Part shown: piece by piece, positions 22,410 to 35,021 of the stretch | How the letters are laid out: each line of letters begins with the position of its first letter | Numbering within the stretch: position 1 is the stretch's first letter | Assembly (NCBI GenBank): GCA_027924585.1 | Contig: BSBM01000386.1 | Coordinates: 2,862,001-2,926,000 of the forward strand | Direction: 5' to 3' | Source: Larix kaempferi | Taxonomy: Eukaryota > Streptophyta > Pinopsida > Pinales > Pinaceae | Length of the DNA stretch: 64,000 nucleotides | Notes under the pieces: model-generated | Seen by the model: only the letters and a program-made list of their open reading frames with translations | The model's database searches: none | What the model was told of the DNA's origin: nothing | Made by a program: the position numbers and the translations under genes

Positions 22410-23916
22410 CCTTGCAAACCTGCACACTCCAACACTAGTTAATAGAAAATATATTGTCTTAGCTGACCTGTAGGTTGATCTTTAACTGAATAACCTTCGG
22501 ATTACTATGTTCCTGCCAACCATGACCTCTTTAGACCATTCCTGGTCTAACTGGATACCCTTGAGTTGGTTCCAATATGCAATAAGAGAAGTAGAGGAAC
22601 TAGGGTAGATTGCTGGTCAAATCTGGAGATTTATTAAGCTTCTTCAGTTATGTAGAATAATTCTCTCCTAATACCATAAGAGAATGATAGTATGAGAAAA
22701 GATGATCCTCCTCTTGGGATCTGTCCCTCTTTATATAGGTGAGTCTCTTTGGAATATAGTTGTTGAGTTTTAATTACTAGTATTTCAGTTTTTAATTTAA
22801 ATTAAATTATAATATCTATACAAGATATTTTACTATTTATTCACTCCTAGTTTAACTAGGACCTTTATCTTGTTTTCCATTAGATGTATCTTTATGTTTA
22901 GATCATAAGTCATAATAATACTATTAATACTATTAATAATAATAGTAACATGAGAAATATCTTAGGCATAACCTTTATGCTTGTTATTTACATCAATAAA
23001 CTTTTCTTTTATAAATAATAAATCTAATTATTCAATAATTAATTATGATAACTCTTTGATTTATTTACGTACATATCCTAATAGATTTTTTATTTAATTA
23101 TGTACATATCATAATAATTCTTGATAATTATTAGTACAAGGTCCAACTCTTTGGACAAGGTCTTTTGGTAAGCTTTGGATAGTTGGCTAGGTTAGGTACC
23201 TCTAGGTCCCTATTGCATATTGGATTCACTTGTTTAACATGGTAGTTCCCACGGTCCTTGATGAGATATAGAGAATGATTCACTTAACCAATTAAATAAA
23301 TGAGATGAATAGTAGTGCTATTCAGAGTCTTCTCGACTCAACACTTTCAAGATCAAGTAACCCTGAGTGCTCTTCAGAGCTTTGGCTCAACACTCTCACA
23401 TGGGCGTTACGCTAGTGCAATTCCAGAGCATCCAGCTCAACACTAGTACTAGAATGTGGTTGTGAAGCACATTTAGAATGTACAAATGGCCTCGGATCCG
23501 GTATTAATTATCAAGCTTAGAGTGCTCCAGGGCTTATGCCCAACACTCAACGTACATCGGGGCTTATGCACAGTACGTGATAAAATAATCTAGGTACATC
23601 GGGGCTTATGCCCAGTATGTAGGTCATCCGTGTGTTCTTGAGTCCACGTTCAACACACTATATAAATCAATCATGTGAATCATAACTCTGCACAGTAGGG
23701 AACAAAAAGGTCATCTCAGTATATTAGGGTTTGTACCCAATTCGCATAACAAAACATAAATCAATCCATTAGGGCTTTCTTATATGTAAATCTATAAAAG
23801 AAATGAATCATGTGCACTAGGGCTTATGCCCAATAATCAAAATAAATCATATGTGTTGGGGCTTTAAGCCCAATATATAACATCAGAAATAGTTAGTCAA
23901 AATTCGGGATATTACA
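22410..23916 (-). repeat. 3' LTR of the chromovirus
   Basis: It matches 28078-29482 over its length with indels, one of about 45 bases near 23070 and one of about 50 bases opposite 29300. The element-side boundary is exact: the LTR ends ..ATTACA at 23916, next to the polypurine tract. The outer boundary is less sure because the first 270 bases also recur at 21231. Tandem-like phrases built on ggggcttatgcccaatat appear several times between 23520 and 23870. Confidence 0.75.
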
Positions 23917-23932
23917 TCCCTCCCCGCTTAGA

Positions 23933-25276
23933 TCAACATCGTCCCGGTGTTCTAGGAACTATAAATGAAGTCATGAAATAAGGCAGGTATGCCTCTTTCA
24001 TGGTTGTCTCATTTCCCCAAGCAGCCTCTTCCAGTCCGAAGTGCCTCCATTGCACTTTCAATTGGGTTATGGTCCTTCTTCTAAGTTGCACCTCTCTCTT
24101 GTCCACAATGTGGAGTGGTTCCAACATGAAATCCCATTTGGGTTCCACCTGTAATAAGGACCAATCAATCACATGTTTAGTATCGTATACATATTTCTTT
24201 AATAAGGATGCATGAAAAACATTATGAACTTTTACATGAGCTGGTAAAGCTAACTCATATGCTACTAGCCCTTTCTTGGCTAGTATCTCAGAGGGTCCAC
24301 AAAATCTGGAGGCTAGTTTCCCACATTGCCCCAAGCCCAAGGAGCTTTGTTTTGCTTTCACTTTTAGGAAAACATGTTCCCCAACCTAGTAGACTTTGTC
24401 CTTTCTTTTCTTATCCGCATAACTCTTTTGGCGATCTTGTGCCTCCTTCAAGTTTTGTTGTACCTTGGAGACTAGTTGCTCCAAGTCTTTTTGTAAGTCA
24501 GGGCCTAGCATAAGTCTATCTACTAGACTATCCCAAGTCACAGGTGTCCAACACTTCCTGCCATAGAGTACCTTGAAGGGGCTCATCTTGGTAGACGTTT
24601 GGTATCCGTTGTTGTAAGCTAACTCTGCGAGGTGCAAATAATCCTCCCACTTTGTGGGGTTGTTCATGACATACATCCTTAGCATATCCTCAAGGATTTG
24701 GTTGACTCATTCCATCTATCCGTCGGTTTGGGGGTAGTACGCGGTACTGAACTATAGTTGTGTCTCCAAACCAGAGAACAATTCCCTCCAGAAGTTGCTA
24801 GTGAACTTCGTGTCTCGATCGGAAATGATTGCCTTGGGTATTCCATGCAATCGAAAAATATCCTTTAGGAATATGTCCACGATGTGAATAGCTTTGTAGG
24901 TATACTTTACTGGTATAAAATGTGTGGCTTTAGATAATTTGTCTACTACTACGAAGATGGAGTCATTCTATCTCTTAATTTTTGGTAAACCCATTATGAA
25001 GTCCATGCCGATGACCTCCCAATTCCACTCTGGAATGGGTAAAGGTTGTCGTAAACTAGAGGGGTGTTGGTGTTCCGCTTTGACCAGTTGGAATTCCTGG
25101 ATGAACAAAGCGATGTTAGCTTTCAACTTAGGCCAAAAGAAGTGTTTCTTTACCGCTGATATCATATTTCGATATCCGGGATGCCCTGAATAGGGTTTTT
25201 GATGAAACTCAGTGACGATGTTAGGTCTAATGTCTCCACTCTCCGGAATGTAAAGTCTCTCTTTCGACCATAGCAT
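23933..25276 (-). pseudogene. Integrase with chromodomain-like end
   Basis: The zinc-binding part is HQKPYSGHPGYRNMISAVKK and HFFWPKLKANIALFIQ. The core start (GMDFIMGLPKIK) and core end (LHLAELAYNNGYQTSTKMSP, KVLYGRKC) follow, with stops between 24686 and 24967. Past a stop at 24386 come GPSEILAKKGLVAYELALPA and then LEPLHIVDKREVQLRR with TQLKVQWRHFGLEEAAW, a chromodomain-like module typical of Tekay/Del elements. Such modules guide integration to particular chromatin. Confidence 0.85.
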
Positions 25277-25327
25277 TCCCGATTCATCTATCTTATATTC
25301 CTTTTGTTGTTGAAATAGCCTATCTTC

Positions 25328-26040
25328 TTAGATATTTTTAAGGATTTCAATGTAGAAATGGTCACTCTTACTTGCCATTCGAATCCTATCGTGCAAGTTC
25401 GAATCGGTTTGACTTACGGTGACCTCATAAATCGTATGTGCTCGTCGGCTCAAAGCATCGGCAATCTTGTTTTCCTTGCCTTTTATGTGCTTTAGCTCAA
25501 AATGGTATTCATTAAGGAAAGCTAACCACCTGGCCTGCCTAGCGTTTAGTTCGGGTTGGTCGAAAAGGTACTTCAAACTCATTTTGTCCATCTTCAATAG
25601 GAACTTCTTTCCCATCAGGTAATGTCTCCACATCTTCAAGGCATGGATGATGGCGGCTAGCTCAAGATCATGAGTCGGATATTTCTTCTCATGTTCTTTC
25701 AACTTCCTTGATTCGTAGCAGATGGAAAAATCATTTTGCATAAGAACTCCCCCAATTCCTTCATTGCTTGCAACTGTGCAAACAATGAAGTCCCCATTGG
25801 GGTCGAAAATTCGTAAAATCGGTGCACTAATCAATAGTTGTTTTAGCTTTTGAAATATTTCTTCACACTTAGTTGTCTAGATGAACTTGTTTTCCTTCTT
25901 CTGCAAGGAATTCATAGGACAAGCAATCCGTGAGAAGTTCTCTATGAACTTTCGGTAGTATCCGGTTAAGCCTAAGAATGATCTTATGTCGAATATGCAA
26001 GTAGGTGTAGGCCATTCTTCAATAGCTTTAACCTTTTCTG
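25328..26040 (-). pseudogene. RNase H of the chromovirus
   Basis: The clean frame 25328-25834 shows GDFIVCTVASNEGIGGVLMQ, YPTHDLELAAIIHALKMWRH, LLKMDKMSLKYLFDQPELN, LAFLNEYHFELKHIKGKENK and ADALSRRAH. The D-A-S box has become V-A-S. Upstream, after stops, GLTGYYRKFIENFSRIACPM marks the connection to reverse transcriptase. Confidence 0.85.
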
Positions 26041-27226
26041 GCTCGACGACTATCCCTTTCTCGGAAATGATGTGTCCTAGGTACTATATCTGTGTTTTGT
26101 AGAAATCACACTTGCTAAACTTAGCATACAATTGGTGTTCCTGTAGTACTCATAATACTATTCGGAGATGTTCCTCATGTTCTTCGTTCTTGAAGTAGAT
26201 CAGAATGTCGCCAATGAAGACTAGAACGAACTTGTCGAGGTATTTGCTAAATATGTTGTTCATCATGCAGATAAAGTTGGCAGGTGCATTAGTTAATGTG
26301 AAAGGCATTACAACAAACTCGTAATGGCCGTATCGGGTTCGAAAAGTGGTCTTACTGATGTCTTTGTCGCGGATTCTCACCTGGTGATATCCGGATCATA
26401 GGTCGATCTTTGAGAAGATCTTCGCTCCTCCGACTTGATCAAACAAGTCATCGATCCTAGGGAGTGGGTAGCGATTTTTTATAGTCAATTTGTTGAGTTT
26501 ACAGTAATCGATGCACATCCACATCGTTCCATCCTTCTTCTTGACAAAGAGTATCGGTGCTCCCCAACGAGACACACTCATTCGAATGTATCCTTTGTCG
26601 ATCAAATCTTGTAACTGCAGCTTGAGCTCCACCAATTCCAGTGCGCTCATGTGGTAAGGGGCTTTGGAAGCTGGTACTGACCCGGGTGTTGATTCTATGA
26701 AAAAATATAAGTTCCGTTCGGGTGGTAACCCCGGTATTTCCTTGGGAAATACATCCTTGAACTCTACGAGAACTGGGAAGTCCTCAATCTTTTGTTCTCT
26801 ATCGACTTCTATCGCTTGAATGTTAATTGTGAAGAGTTTACAACCCTTCCTTACATATTTCTTTGCTTGTAAGGCATATATCTGTCTTACGGAAACCTTT
26901 TTAGGCATGCCCTGAATCGTTCTCTGATTCCCTTGGCTATCTATGCATAGTATGGATTTGTTCAAACAGTCAAGCAGGGCATGATGTCCTTCTAACCAAT
27001 CTATTAGTACGTCATAAGATCCTAGTGATAAGATGTTTAAGTCTACCTGAGTTAGGAAACCATTCAAATCTATCTCGCAACCCTTAACCAGTTTGGAAAC
27101 TTTCCATTTGGTACCAGTGGCTAGCTGTACCAGCCAAGGTTTCTTGTGACTTTCTCGGTTTAACTTACAAGTGTCGGCTATCTTAGGGGAGATCTAGCTG
27201 TGGCATGCGCCGGGATCTATCAAAAC
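26041..27226 (-). pseudogene. Protease and reverse transcriptase of the chromovirus
   Basis: Protease: LIDPGACHS (usual D-T/S-G-A-T-H) around 27210 and [18 protein letters not shown]. Reverse transcriptase: [73 protein letters not shown]. The catalytic box reads VFIGDILIY where intact elements have Y-I-D-D, so the first catalytic aspartate is a glycine. Stops at about 26396 and 26150 split the frame. Confidence 0.88.
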
Positions 27227-28077
27227 TCAAACAATTGTGTTTGAGAGCTTACCTTCAATCTCTAACATTGTGTCGTGGTGATCTGCTTGTCGGCCATCAA
27301 GTGCAGCATAAATTATTGGTGTTCTTGCCATGTCCCCAACTGTAGGGTCTGCTTGGATGTTGTGTAAAACTCTGTCTTCCTTATTGGGACAATCTCTGAA
27401 GTAGTGGGGTTCTTGGCATTTCCAACAAGTAATGGTTGGTGGGGCAGCCTTTGCCCCTTTGTTGAAAGATGGTCTGTTGGCATGCAGTGGTGGTGCATTT
27501 GGCCGTGCATGAGTTTGTTTGAAGCCTATGTTGGGATGGAAGCTATTATTTTGTTTCTGGTAAGGTGGTGGTCTAAAACCTGGTCTTTGGTTGTCTGAAA
27601 AGGTTCTGAACCTATCTTTGTTTCTGTTGATGTTATCGTTCCTTGGCTGTCCATGTTCATAACAAAGTATTTCTTTGTGTATAGTCACGTCTAAGGTTTT
27701 GGGCATGTCAAATTCAATCTTTTCTCTAAAATTTGGTGGTAGGCGTCCCAAAAATTGTTGTATCTTGACTTTTTCACCCTTTATGTAAGGGACATAATGC
27801 AACAGATCCAAAAATCTGTTGATGAAAGATTCCATAGTTAGGGGGCCCATTTTTAATTCATGGAATTCTTTAATCTTCTTGTCAAAGAATCTTTCAGACA
27901 TGTATTTGTCCTGAAATATTCTACTGAAAGCATCCCACTTTATGTCCCTCATTTCCTACCCTTTGTTGTGTTTCAAGTCTCTCCACCATCTGGCCGCTTT
28001 ACCATTTAAGTTGTAAATGACCAGTCAGGCTTGCATTTCACTGGAATAGTTGTGGACTTTAAAATATTTTTCATACC
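27227..28077 (-). pseudogene. Gag of the chromovirus, N-terminus deleted
   Basis: An open frame of 241 codons (27952 to 27227), plus a stop-broken extension to 28077 (AARWWRDLKHNKG), gives the gag capsid core: WDAFSRIFQDKYMSERFFDK, EFHELKMGPLTMESFINRF, then a Pro/Asn-rich linker and one zinc knuckle, CWKCQEPHYFRDC. At 28077 the gag sequence abuts LTR sequence directly, so the true start is lost. Confidence 0.82.
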
Positions 28078-29482
28078 ATGACCTCTTTAGACCATTCCTG
28101 GTCTAACTGGATACCCTTGAGTTGGTTCCAATATGCAATAAGAGAAGTAGAGGAACTAGGGTAGATTGCTGGTCAAATCTGGAGATTTATTAAGCTTCTT
28201 CAGTTATGTAGAATAATTCTCTCCTAATACCATAAGAGAATGATAGTATGAGAAAAGATGATCCTCCTCTTGGGATCTGTCCCTCTTTATATAGGTGAGT
28301 CTCTTTGGAATATAGTTGTTGAGTTTTAATTACTAATATTTCAGTTTTTAATTTAAATTAAATTATAATATCTATACAAGATATTTTACTATTTATTCAC
28401 TCCTAGTTTAACTAGGACCTTTATCTTGTTTTCCATTAGATGTATCTTTATGTTTAGATCATAAGTCATAATAATACTATTAATACTATTAATAATAATA
28501 GTAACATGAGAAATATCTTAGGCATAACCTTTATGCTTGTTATTTACATCAATAAACTTTTCTTTTATAAATAATAAATCTAATTATTCAATAATTAATT
28601 ATGATAACTCTTTGATTTATTTATGTACATATCATAATAATTCTTGATAATTATTAGTACAAGGTCCAACTCTTTGGACAAGGTCTTTTGGTAAGCTTTG
28701 GATAGTTGGCTAGGTTAGGTACCTCTAGGTCCCTATTGCATATTGAATTCTGTCGTTTAACATGGTAGTTCCCGCGGTCCTTGATGAGATATAGAGAATG
28801 ATTCAGTTAATTAATTAAATAAATGAGATGAATAGTAGTGCTATTCAGATTCTTCTCGACTCAACACTTTTAAGATCAAGTAACCCTGAGTGCTCTTCAA
28901 ATCTTTGGCTGAACACTCTCACATGGGTGTTATGCTATTGCAATTCCAGAGAATCCTGCTCAACACTAGTACTAGAATGTTGTTGTGAAGCACATCTAGA
29001 ATGTACAAATGGCCTCGGATCCGATATTCATTATCAAGCTTGGAGTGCTCCAGGTCTTATGCCCAACACTCAACGTACATCAGGGCTTACGCCTAGTACG
29101 TGATAAAATCCTCTAGGTACATCGGGTCTTATGCGCAATACGTAGGTCATCCGTGTGTTCCTGAGTCCACGCTCAACACACTATATAAATCAATCATGTG
29201 AATCATAACTCTGCACAGTAGGGAGCAAAAAGGTCATCTCAGTATATTGGGTTTTGTACCCAATTCACATAACAAAACATAAATCAATCCATTAGTGCTT
29301 TCTTGCCCAGTATATAACAATAATGCATCAGTTAGGGTCCATGCCCAATATGTAAATCTATAAAAGAAATGAATCATGTGCACCAGGGCTTATGCCCAAT
29401 AATCAAAATAAATCATATGTGTTGGGGCTTTAAGCCCAGTATATAACATCAGAAATAGTTAGTCAAAATTCGGGATGTTACA
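28078..29482 (-). repeat. 5' LTR of the chromovirus, inner end truncated
   Basis: This is near-identical to 22519-23916, including the long AT-rich block and the ggcttatgcccaa phrases. It ends gggatgttaca at 29482. About 110 bases corresponding to the inner end of the left copy are missing, together with the primer-binding site. The deletion boundary lies within the shared word accatgacc. No short target duplication could be matched with the left side. Confidence 0.75.
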
Positions 29483-30850
29483 GTTGTGGCCGAAAGATAT
29501 GTCCCGCAACCGGACTCTTTGCTATCAAAACAAGGTTTTTCTCACGGGTTTCCCAACATATCACACTCTGGAATTTAACCTAGGTTTTAGGTTCATGGAT
29601 TCGCAATGGATCTTACTTACCACGCAGAGTTTCTTTGCATTCTCGGATCTGCAATTCGTGGCTCACTTAGAATCGCGATATTTTTTCCTTCCCTTCTTCA
29701 CTGTTGGGTTGTCTCTTGCCTGAAAACTCCACCTTGTTGGTCCACAATGGAATGGGAATTAAGGAGGATGAATTCCCATGAGGTCGGGTGGATTACTCAT
29801 AATCGTGACCTTTTAACTTTCCCCACTGCTGGGTTGTGTAACACATGAAAATTGATCCTTGTTGTTCCATGATCCCACAACCCTCTCACCTCTCCCTAGT
29901 GGATACAGATGGACCCCTCTTGTTGGTTGCTTCCATAGCCAGTTTTTTTTTGGTATTTTATTGCATTATTAAAATTGACATTATTTTTACAATTTCCATG
30001 GCTTAATGGCACATGGCTAACATAATATCAAATACTTTCCTTTTTAAATAAAATGTGAGCATCCACTAGCGGGGCCTTGGCCTTGAGCTCCACGCTAGGA
30101 AATAATACATGGCATGTATATATTATTTATATTAAAATCCAAAATATCCTAAGGGTCAAAATGGGGGTATTACGATTTCTCATTTGATCCTAAGCCACAT
30201 TTTTTATGCCCTGAAACCACAAAAAGCGGCTAAAATGGTTTCCCTGATCATAAGCCGTTGGAAAGTTGACCTACGGCGGAAGCGGGATCCACACACAAAT
30301 ATGCACTGGCGAGTGCGCTCATCCCAAGGTTGTCAGGACGTAAGATGAATGGCAGTTATTGCTTCAGGATGCCCAAGATGCTCGGACCTTAACACCCCAG
30401 GATCGCTCCTGAATGAAGACCGCCATCTACATGTGGCGTCCTTTCGTTGAGTCAGAACCTAGGAAACGGTTTCCTTAAACCGTTTTATCTAGACCTTGAA
30501 ACCACCTTCTGTCTACAACTCACCACATTCCACTACAGCGCACTCCTCCCCTCTCGCTTTACCTTAAACCGTACTTAAATGGTCATTACCGCCGTCATTT
30601 GCAAGTAAGCACCCCCAACATTTAAGAAGCCATCTACCCCTTAACCAGCAAGCTAATCCCAACGCTCCACGTAAACCCTGCATTTAATTCTTCCTTTTTC
30701 AAATATCTCCCTGGAAATACCTTCATGTGGAAGCCATTGCGCATTTGCACTCCAGCTCCAAAGCTCCTTAGTCTCCACTCTATTCTCCTGTTTATCCAAT
30801 CTCTCAAAGCAGTTCAGAGTCAACACTTCCCGCTTCACCCCTGTGTTAGC
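29483..30850. other. Region upstream of the interrupted ORF
   Basis: No gene is recognised. Bases 30380-30850 are relatively C-rich and read into the ATG at 30851, as a leader or LTR R/U5 region would. The short ORFs at 29475 and 29606 look like chance frames. Confidence 0.45.
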
Positions 30851-31721
30851 ATGGCCTTTGAGGCTTCTCCCGAGTTCGCTTCCGCATCCACATCCGGTAG
30901 TCCAGAAGATCATCTCGGTGATGTTTTCTTTGACGTACATGACTCTTTTTCTTCCTTCTCGAACCTGCATCAATTGGCTCTACAAGCCGGGGAGCAAGCA
31001 AATAATGGCATCGACTTGTCCAACCTCTGGAAGTCAGGGCTGGCCAAGATGATTCTCCCTCCTTCCAGACCATTTTTAGAGACAATACAGTGGTGCGCAG
31101 ATTTCTACGTACTAGAGAGAAAGGCCATCATGTCTCGGGTAGGAAATGCGGTATGCCCAATCATTAGGGAACTGGTCATGCAATTGATAGAATCCATTGA
31201 AGACCCCTCAGCGCTTGCTTTTTACGAAGAGGTATTAACAAATAAGATTCATGAGATTTCTCCAGAGAACAGGGATTCCTTTATCCAGATTCTCTTGCCT
31301 CCTGAAGGTACCCTCTCGGACAATCAATCATTGTTCAGCCTAGAGACATTCGCAGGTCCGGTTCAACCAGTATTGTCAATGATTTGCCAATTCCTTGGGT
31401 ATGACAACAACTTGGTAATCGATGATGTTGTTCTAGGTCTATTGTTTATCATAAACCTCTCTGAACATGAAGCACCTGTCAACTTGGACCTGTCATCTTT
31501 CCTCGCTCAGTCCATCCATCTCCAGTTGAATATTTTTTCATCCAAAAGGTTATTTCGGTTATGCTCCATACTCCTATACATGATCATGTGTCATAACAAA
31601 AGTTATCTCGACAAAGAAGATCTTGATAGGTCAGTAGTTCTCGTTCCCCCATAGGAGAAGTTCCCCACTTTCGTCGATACCGTCGTAGCAAAAGTATATA
31701 CACTTTTGTTTGACGCCCTTC
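30851..31721 (+). pseudogene. Interrupted long ORF, segment 1 of 4
   Basis: The start is chosen at 30851 (agcATGGCC, good context). The 42 codons before it look like leader sequence. The product begins MAFEASPEF and is mostly helical, with FSSFSNLHQLALQAGEQANN, LSNLWKSGLAKMI and SSFLAQSIHLQLNIFSSKRL. A TAG at 31652 is the only stop. After it the same frame continues as EKFPTFVDTVVAKVYTLLFD up to the copia insertion at 31721. I do not recognise the family. It has no protease, polymerase or knuckle. It may be the gag-like or accessory ORF of an unclassified large retroelement, or a lineage-specific gene. Confidence 0.6.
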
Positions 31722-32327
31722 TGTTAAATTTTTAGAATTTACTTCAATCTGATCTAGGATCTTAACTGAGAGAACAACATGTACAGCATATCTACAGCAT
31801 ATCAATCATGGAGATAATAATGCAAGCACACAAGAGACACAAAGATTTACTTGGGGAAAACCATAAAGGTGAAAAACCCCAATAACTTCCTCAGAGATAG
31901 ACAGAGCAATGATACAACCAACCATAAGAGATAGACACAACTTAGCAGCAGATCCTCCTCCTCCATAAGTGCGCCACTCCTCCTTGAGTGCATGTGTGAG
32001 AAGTGAGTGTGTAAATAGAGTGCCTCCCGCACTCTATTTATACTTGACTTGACTTGCCTTTTTTACCTAAGTCATGTAGGCTCGAACTTAACCACATAAC
32101 ATAATGCTGACTGGGCCGACCCCTAATAGGGTGGTCTAATAAACCTTTGACCCACATGACTTATACAGGGCCGACCCCAACAAGGTGGTCTAATAACCCA
32201 TCAAGAATAAGTTATGACATTTACAATATAAATGACGACACTTCCTTATAGAGGAATAATACCATCTCTATAGGAATACAATATACATATATGTGAAATA
32301 CATTCCGAAGTTATATATACATCAACA
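31722..32327 (-). repeat. 3' LTR of the copia element
   Basis: The 606-bp LTR sits on the left because the element lies on the minus strand. It includes an internal ORF-like stretch repeated in the other LTR, and the tandem word ggccgacccc(t/a)a(a/c) with ggtggtctaataa twice near 32113-32195. Confidence 0.92.
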
Positions 32328-32582
32328 CTCCCTCTTAACTAGGAAGGTATTTCTCAGCACAGTTATTCTAGCACAAGTCATCTTCTCTGGATCATCATCA
32401 CTGGATAATCATTATCGAGTCATCATCATCATCACTGCTGCTGCTATCTCAATCAATCTCTGAATCTACTCGTCATAGGAAGTTCTACAGAGCCAGTCCT
32501 TTTTCATACTGGATGTAGGCCCACCACCTGTAGGTCTTCATCATCACTGGCCATACTGTGGAATCCTCAAGACTTATTACGT

Positions 32583-33098
32583 GCGTCACAAAACCTCGAA
32601 AAAGCATCCCAGGATGTTACGGGTACACAACTCCGACCTGTAGGATCTCCCAGGGCGCTATTACATGTGACCCCACCACAAAACATCGAAAGAGCATCCC
32701 AGGATGTTACAGGTACACAACTCCAACCTGAAGGATCTCCCAGGGCACAAATTACATGTGGTCACCACAAAACCTAGCAAGAGCATCTCAGGATGTTATG
32801 GGTACACAAATCCGACCTAAAATCTCCCAGGGCACAAATTACATGTGGTCATGGAAAAACCTCAAAAGAGCATCTCAGGATGTTACGGGTACACAAATCC
32901 GACCTGAAGTCTCCCAGGGCCCAAATTACATGCCATAGGACAAAACCTCGCAAGAGCATCCCAGGATGTTATAGGTACACAACTCCGACCTGAAGGATCT
33001 CCCAGGGCACAAATTACATGTCCTCCCAGAGCAATGTCTCGAAAGAGCATCCCAGGCTGTTACGGGTACACAACTCCGACCTATAGGATCTCCCAGAC
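32583..33098. repeat. 86-91-bp tandem array inside the copia element
   Basis: Six copies are marked by aggatgttac-like words at 32611, 32701, 32790, 32877, 32963 and 33054. Each includes ctcccagggcacaaattaca and gggtacacaactccgacct. The array sits between the end of pol and the polypurine tract, in the 3' untranslated part. Confidence 0.85.
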
Positions 33099-33159
33099 AT
33101 GCTCCTCTGCACAACCTGATCCACGGCCACAAAGTATCATACTGATACTCACCATACAT

Positions 33160-33715
33160 CAACCTGATGTACACATGATCATCCTGATCATCATAACTGC
33201 ATCGTCCTGATGCATGTCATCTGGAGCAACATCCTGAAGCTCATCATCCATGATCATCTTGATCATCACTGCAACATCCTGCTGCATGATCCACCTGATC
33301 ATCAATGCATCTACCTGATGCATACCAAGTATCTACCTGACACATATCATCATACATGATCCTCCTGATCATACAATGTATCCACCTGATACAAATACAA
33401 ATACATGATACATATCACCATACATGATCCACCTGGTCATACAATGTATCCACCTGATACATATACAGATACATGGTCCAAGCATCCAACATGATGCATA
33501 TACAAAATACATACACATGATCCAACTGATCATATCCAGCATCCAACATGATGCGTACATATAAGTGATCCAACTGATCATATCCAGCATCAACATGATG
33601 CGTACATACATACATAAAAATGATCCAACTGATCATATCCAGCATCCAACATGATGTGTACATACATACAAAATGATCCAACTGATCATATCCAAGCAGA
33701 AACCAGTTAATCATG
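33160..33715. repeat. Irregular tgatcat/cctgatgcat repeat block in the copia element
   Basis: Many variants of tgatccacctgatcat and acatgatgcgtacata occur, becoming a more regular unit of about 50-58 bp between 33510 and 33690. Much of it is self-complementary (tgatca), so it could fold extensively as RNA. Confidence 0.75.
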
Positions 33716-33804
33716 CTGATGTTCATCATCCGGCGCTTACATCCACAGCCATGTGAAGGATCCTCCTTCCAACATGCTTGGAATGGCTTCAGCAAATGTG
33801 TCCA

Positions 33805-35021
33805 TCACTTCTTCCTTGAAGTGTCCTCGATCTGAAGAACTCCAAGCCTCTCTTTGAAGTACTCGAACTTCACCCTGGCTAGTGGCTTCGTCAGCACATC
33901 TGCAATCTGCTCGTCTGTCGCAACATATAGGAGCTTCACAGCTCCTCTCTGCACCATATCCCTGATATAGTGATATTTGATCTCTATGTGTTTCGACCTG
34001 TCATGAAACACTGGGTTCTCGGACAGCTTCACACAACTCTGGCTATCACAGAAGATACCAGTGGCCTCCAACGGGAGATCAAATAACTCAAACAGTAGCT
34101 TCCGTAGCCATACTGCCTCACAACTAGCTGAACAGGCTGCAACATACTCTACCTCGGCTGTACTCAGTTCTACACAGGACTGCTTCCTGCTAAACCAAGA
34201 GATCACACCTGATCCCATACTGAAGCAACACCCAGATGTGCTCTTCTTATCTGCAGCACTGCCAGCCCAATCTGAATCAACATAACCCTGTAGGTTAAAC
34301 TTTTGATTCCCTTCATACTTGAGCCCATAATCCACTGTACCCTTCAGGTACCTCAGAACATGCTTTGCAGCAACCAAGTGAACATGCCTCGGATCTGTCA
34401 GGAAATGAATCAATGTGTTCACAGCAAAGCAAATATCTGGTCTCGTGTTCGTCAGGTACATCAAGGACCCAATCATCTGACGATACATAGAGACATCAAC
34501 CGGCTCAGATGAAGCATCACATAGAAGCTTCAGATTCGATGCCATAGGTGTGGCCATGGCCTTGCAATCCATCATCCCGAACCTCTTCAGGATCTCTACT
34601 GCATACTTCCCTTGTCCAAGGAAGATTCCTTCTGCACTCTGCCACACCTCCATGCCAAAAACAAATAGTGCATCATCCCCAAGTTCTTCATCTCGAACTC
34701 AGTAGTAAGCTTCTGCTGCGTGTTGTCAATCAAACTATCTTCACCATACCAAGTTCTGCACATATATGATTTCCTATCATGTTTCCCAGAACCAAGTGGC
34801 TGCTCCACATACACTTCTTCTTCAACTACACCATTCAAGAAAGCTGTCTTGAATCCATCTGATGTATCTTCTATTTCATCACTTTTATATTTCTCTATGC
34901 TGCCATCTGCAACATGCTTGATCTGAAAGTTCCATATGGAATTCATAACAAACTTCCCTTCAGGTCTTGGGACTACATCCCAAACATCATTCTTCATGAT
35001 CGACGGATCATGGCATTCCAT
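33805..35021 (-). pseudogene. Copia reverse transcriptase / RNase H remnant
   Basis: The RNase H part (34653-33805) is open: MYRQMIGSLMYLTNTRPDIC, LQGYVDSDWAGSAADKKSTS, VISWFSRKQSCVELSTAEVE, FCDSQSCVKLSENPVFHDRS and EQIADVLTKPLARVKFEYFK, so it is near complete. The upstream part (35021-34596) starts as copia reverse transcriptase (NDVWDVVPRPEGKFVMNSIW). It then jumps through short pieces, FKTAFLNGVVEEEVYVEQP and QQKLTTEFEMKNLGMMHYLF, so at least two internal deletions removed the core with its Y-V-D-D box. Confidence 0.88.

Larger units (their letters stand above)
22410..29482 (-). mobile_element. Tekay/Del-like chromovirus (Ty3/gypsy), degenerate
   Basis: On the minus strand: 5' LTR (29482 to 28078), gag, protease, reverse transcriptase, RNase H, integrase, chromodomain-like end, polypurine tract (ctaagcggggaggga) and 3' LTR (23916 to about 22410). 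The LTRs begin TGTAA(T/C)ATCCCGAATT on the minus strand. The 5' LTR runs directly into gag, with LTR end, primer site and leader deleted. Numerous stops and a mutated catalytic box show it is dead. Confidence 0.85.

Noticed and set aside
22408-23921. TCCCT on both sides of the left chromovirus LTR as a solo-LTR target duplication
   Set aside because: The right-hand TCCCT is part of the polypurine tract, and the left-hand bases are shared with the repeat copy at 21231.
31847-32032. The 61-residue frame repeated at 38334-38519 as a small conserved protein
   Set aside because: It is only the same LTR sequence seen twice. Frame conservation follows from LTR identity.
34061-34926. Plus-strand ORFs across the copia pol region
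   Set aside because: They are antisense shadows of the well-supported minus-strand RNase H and RT remnant.
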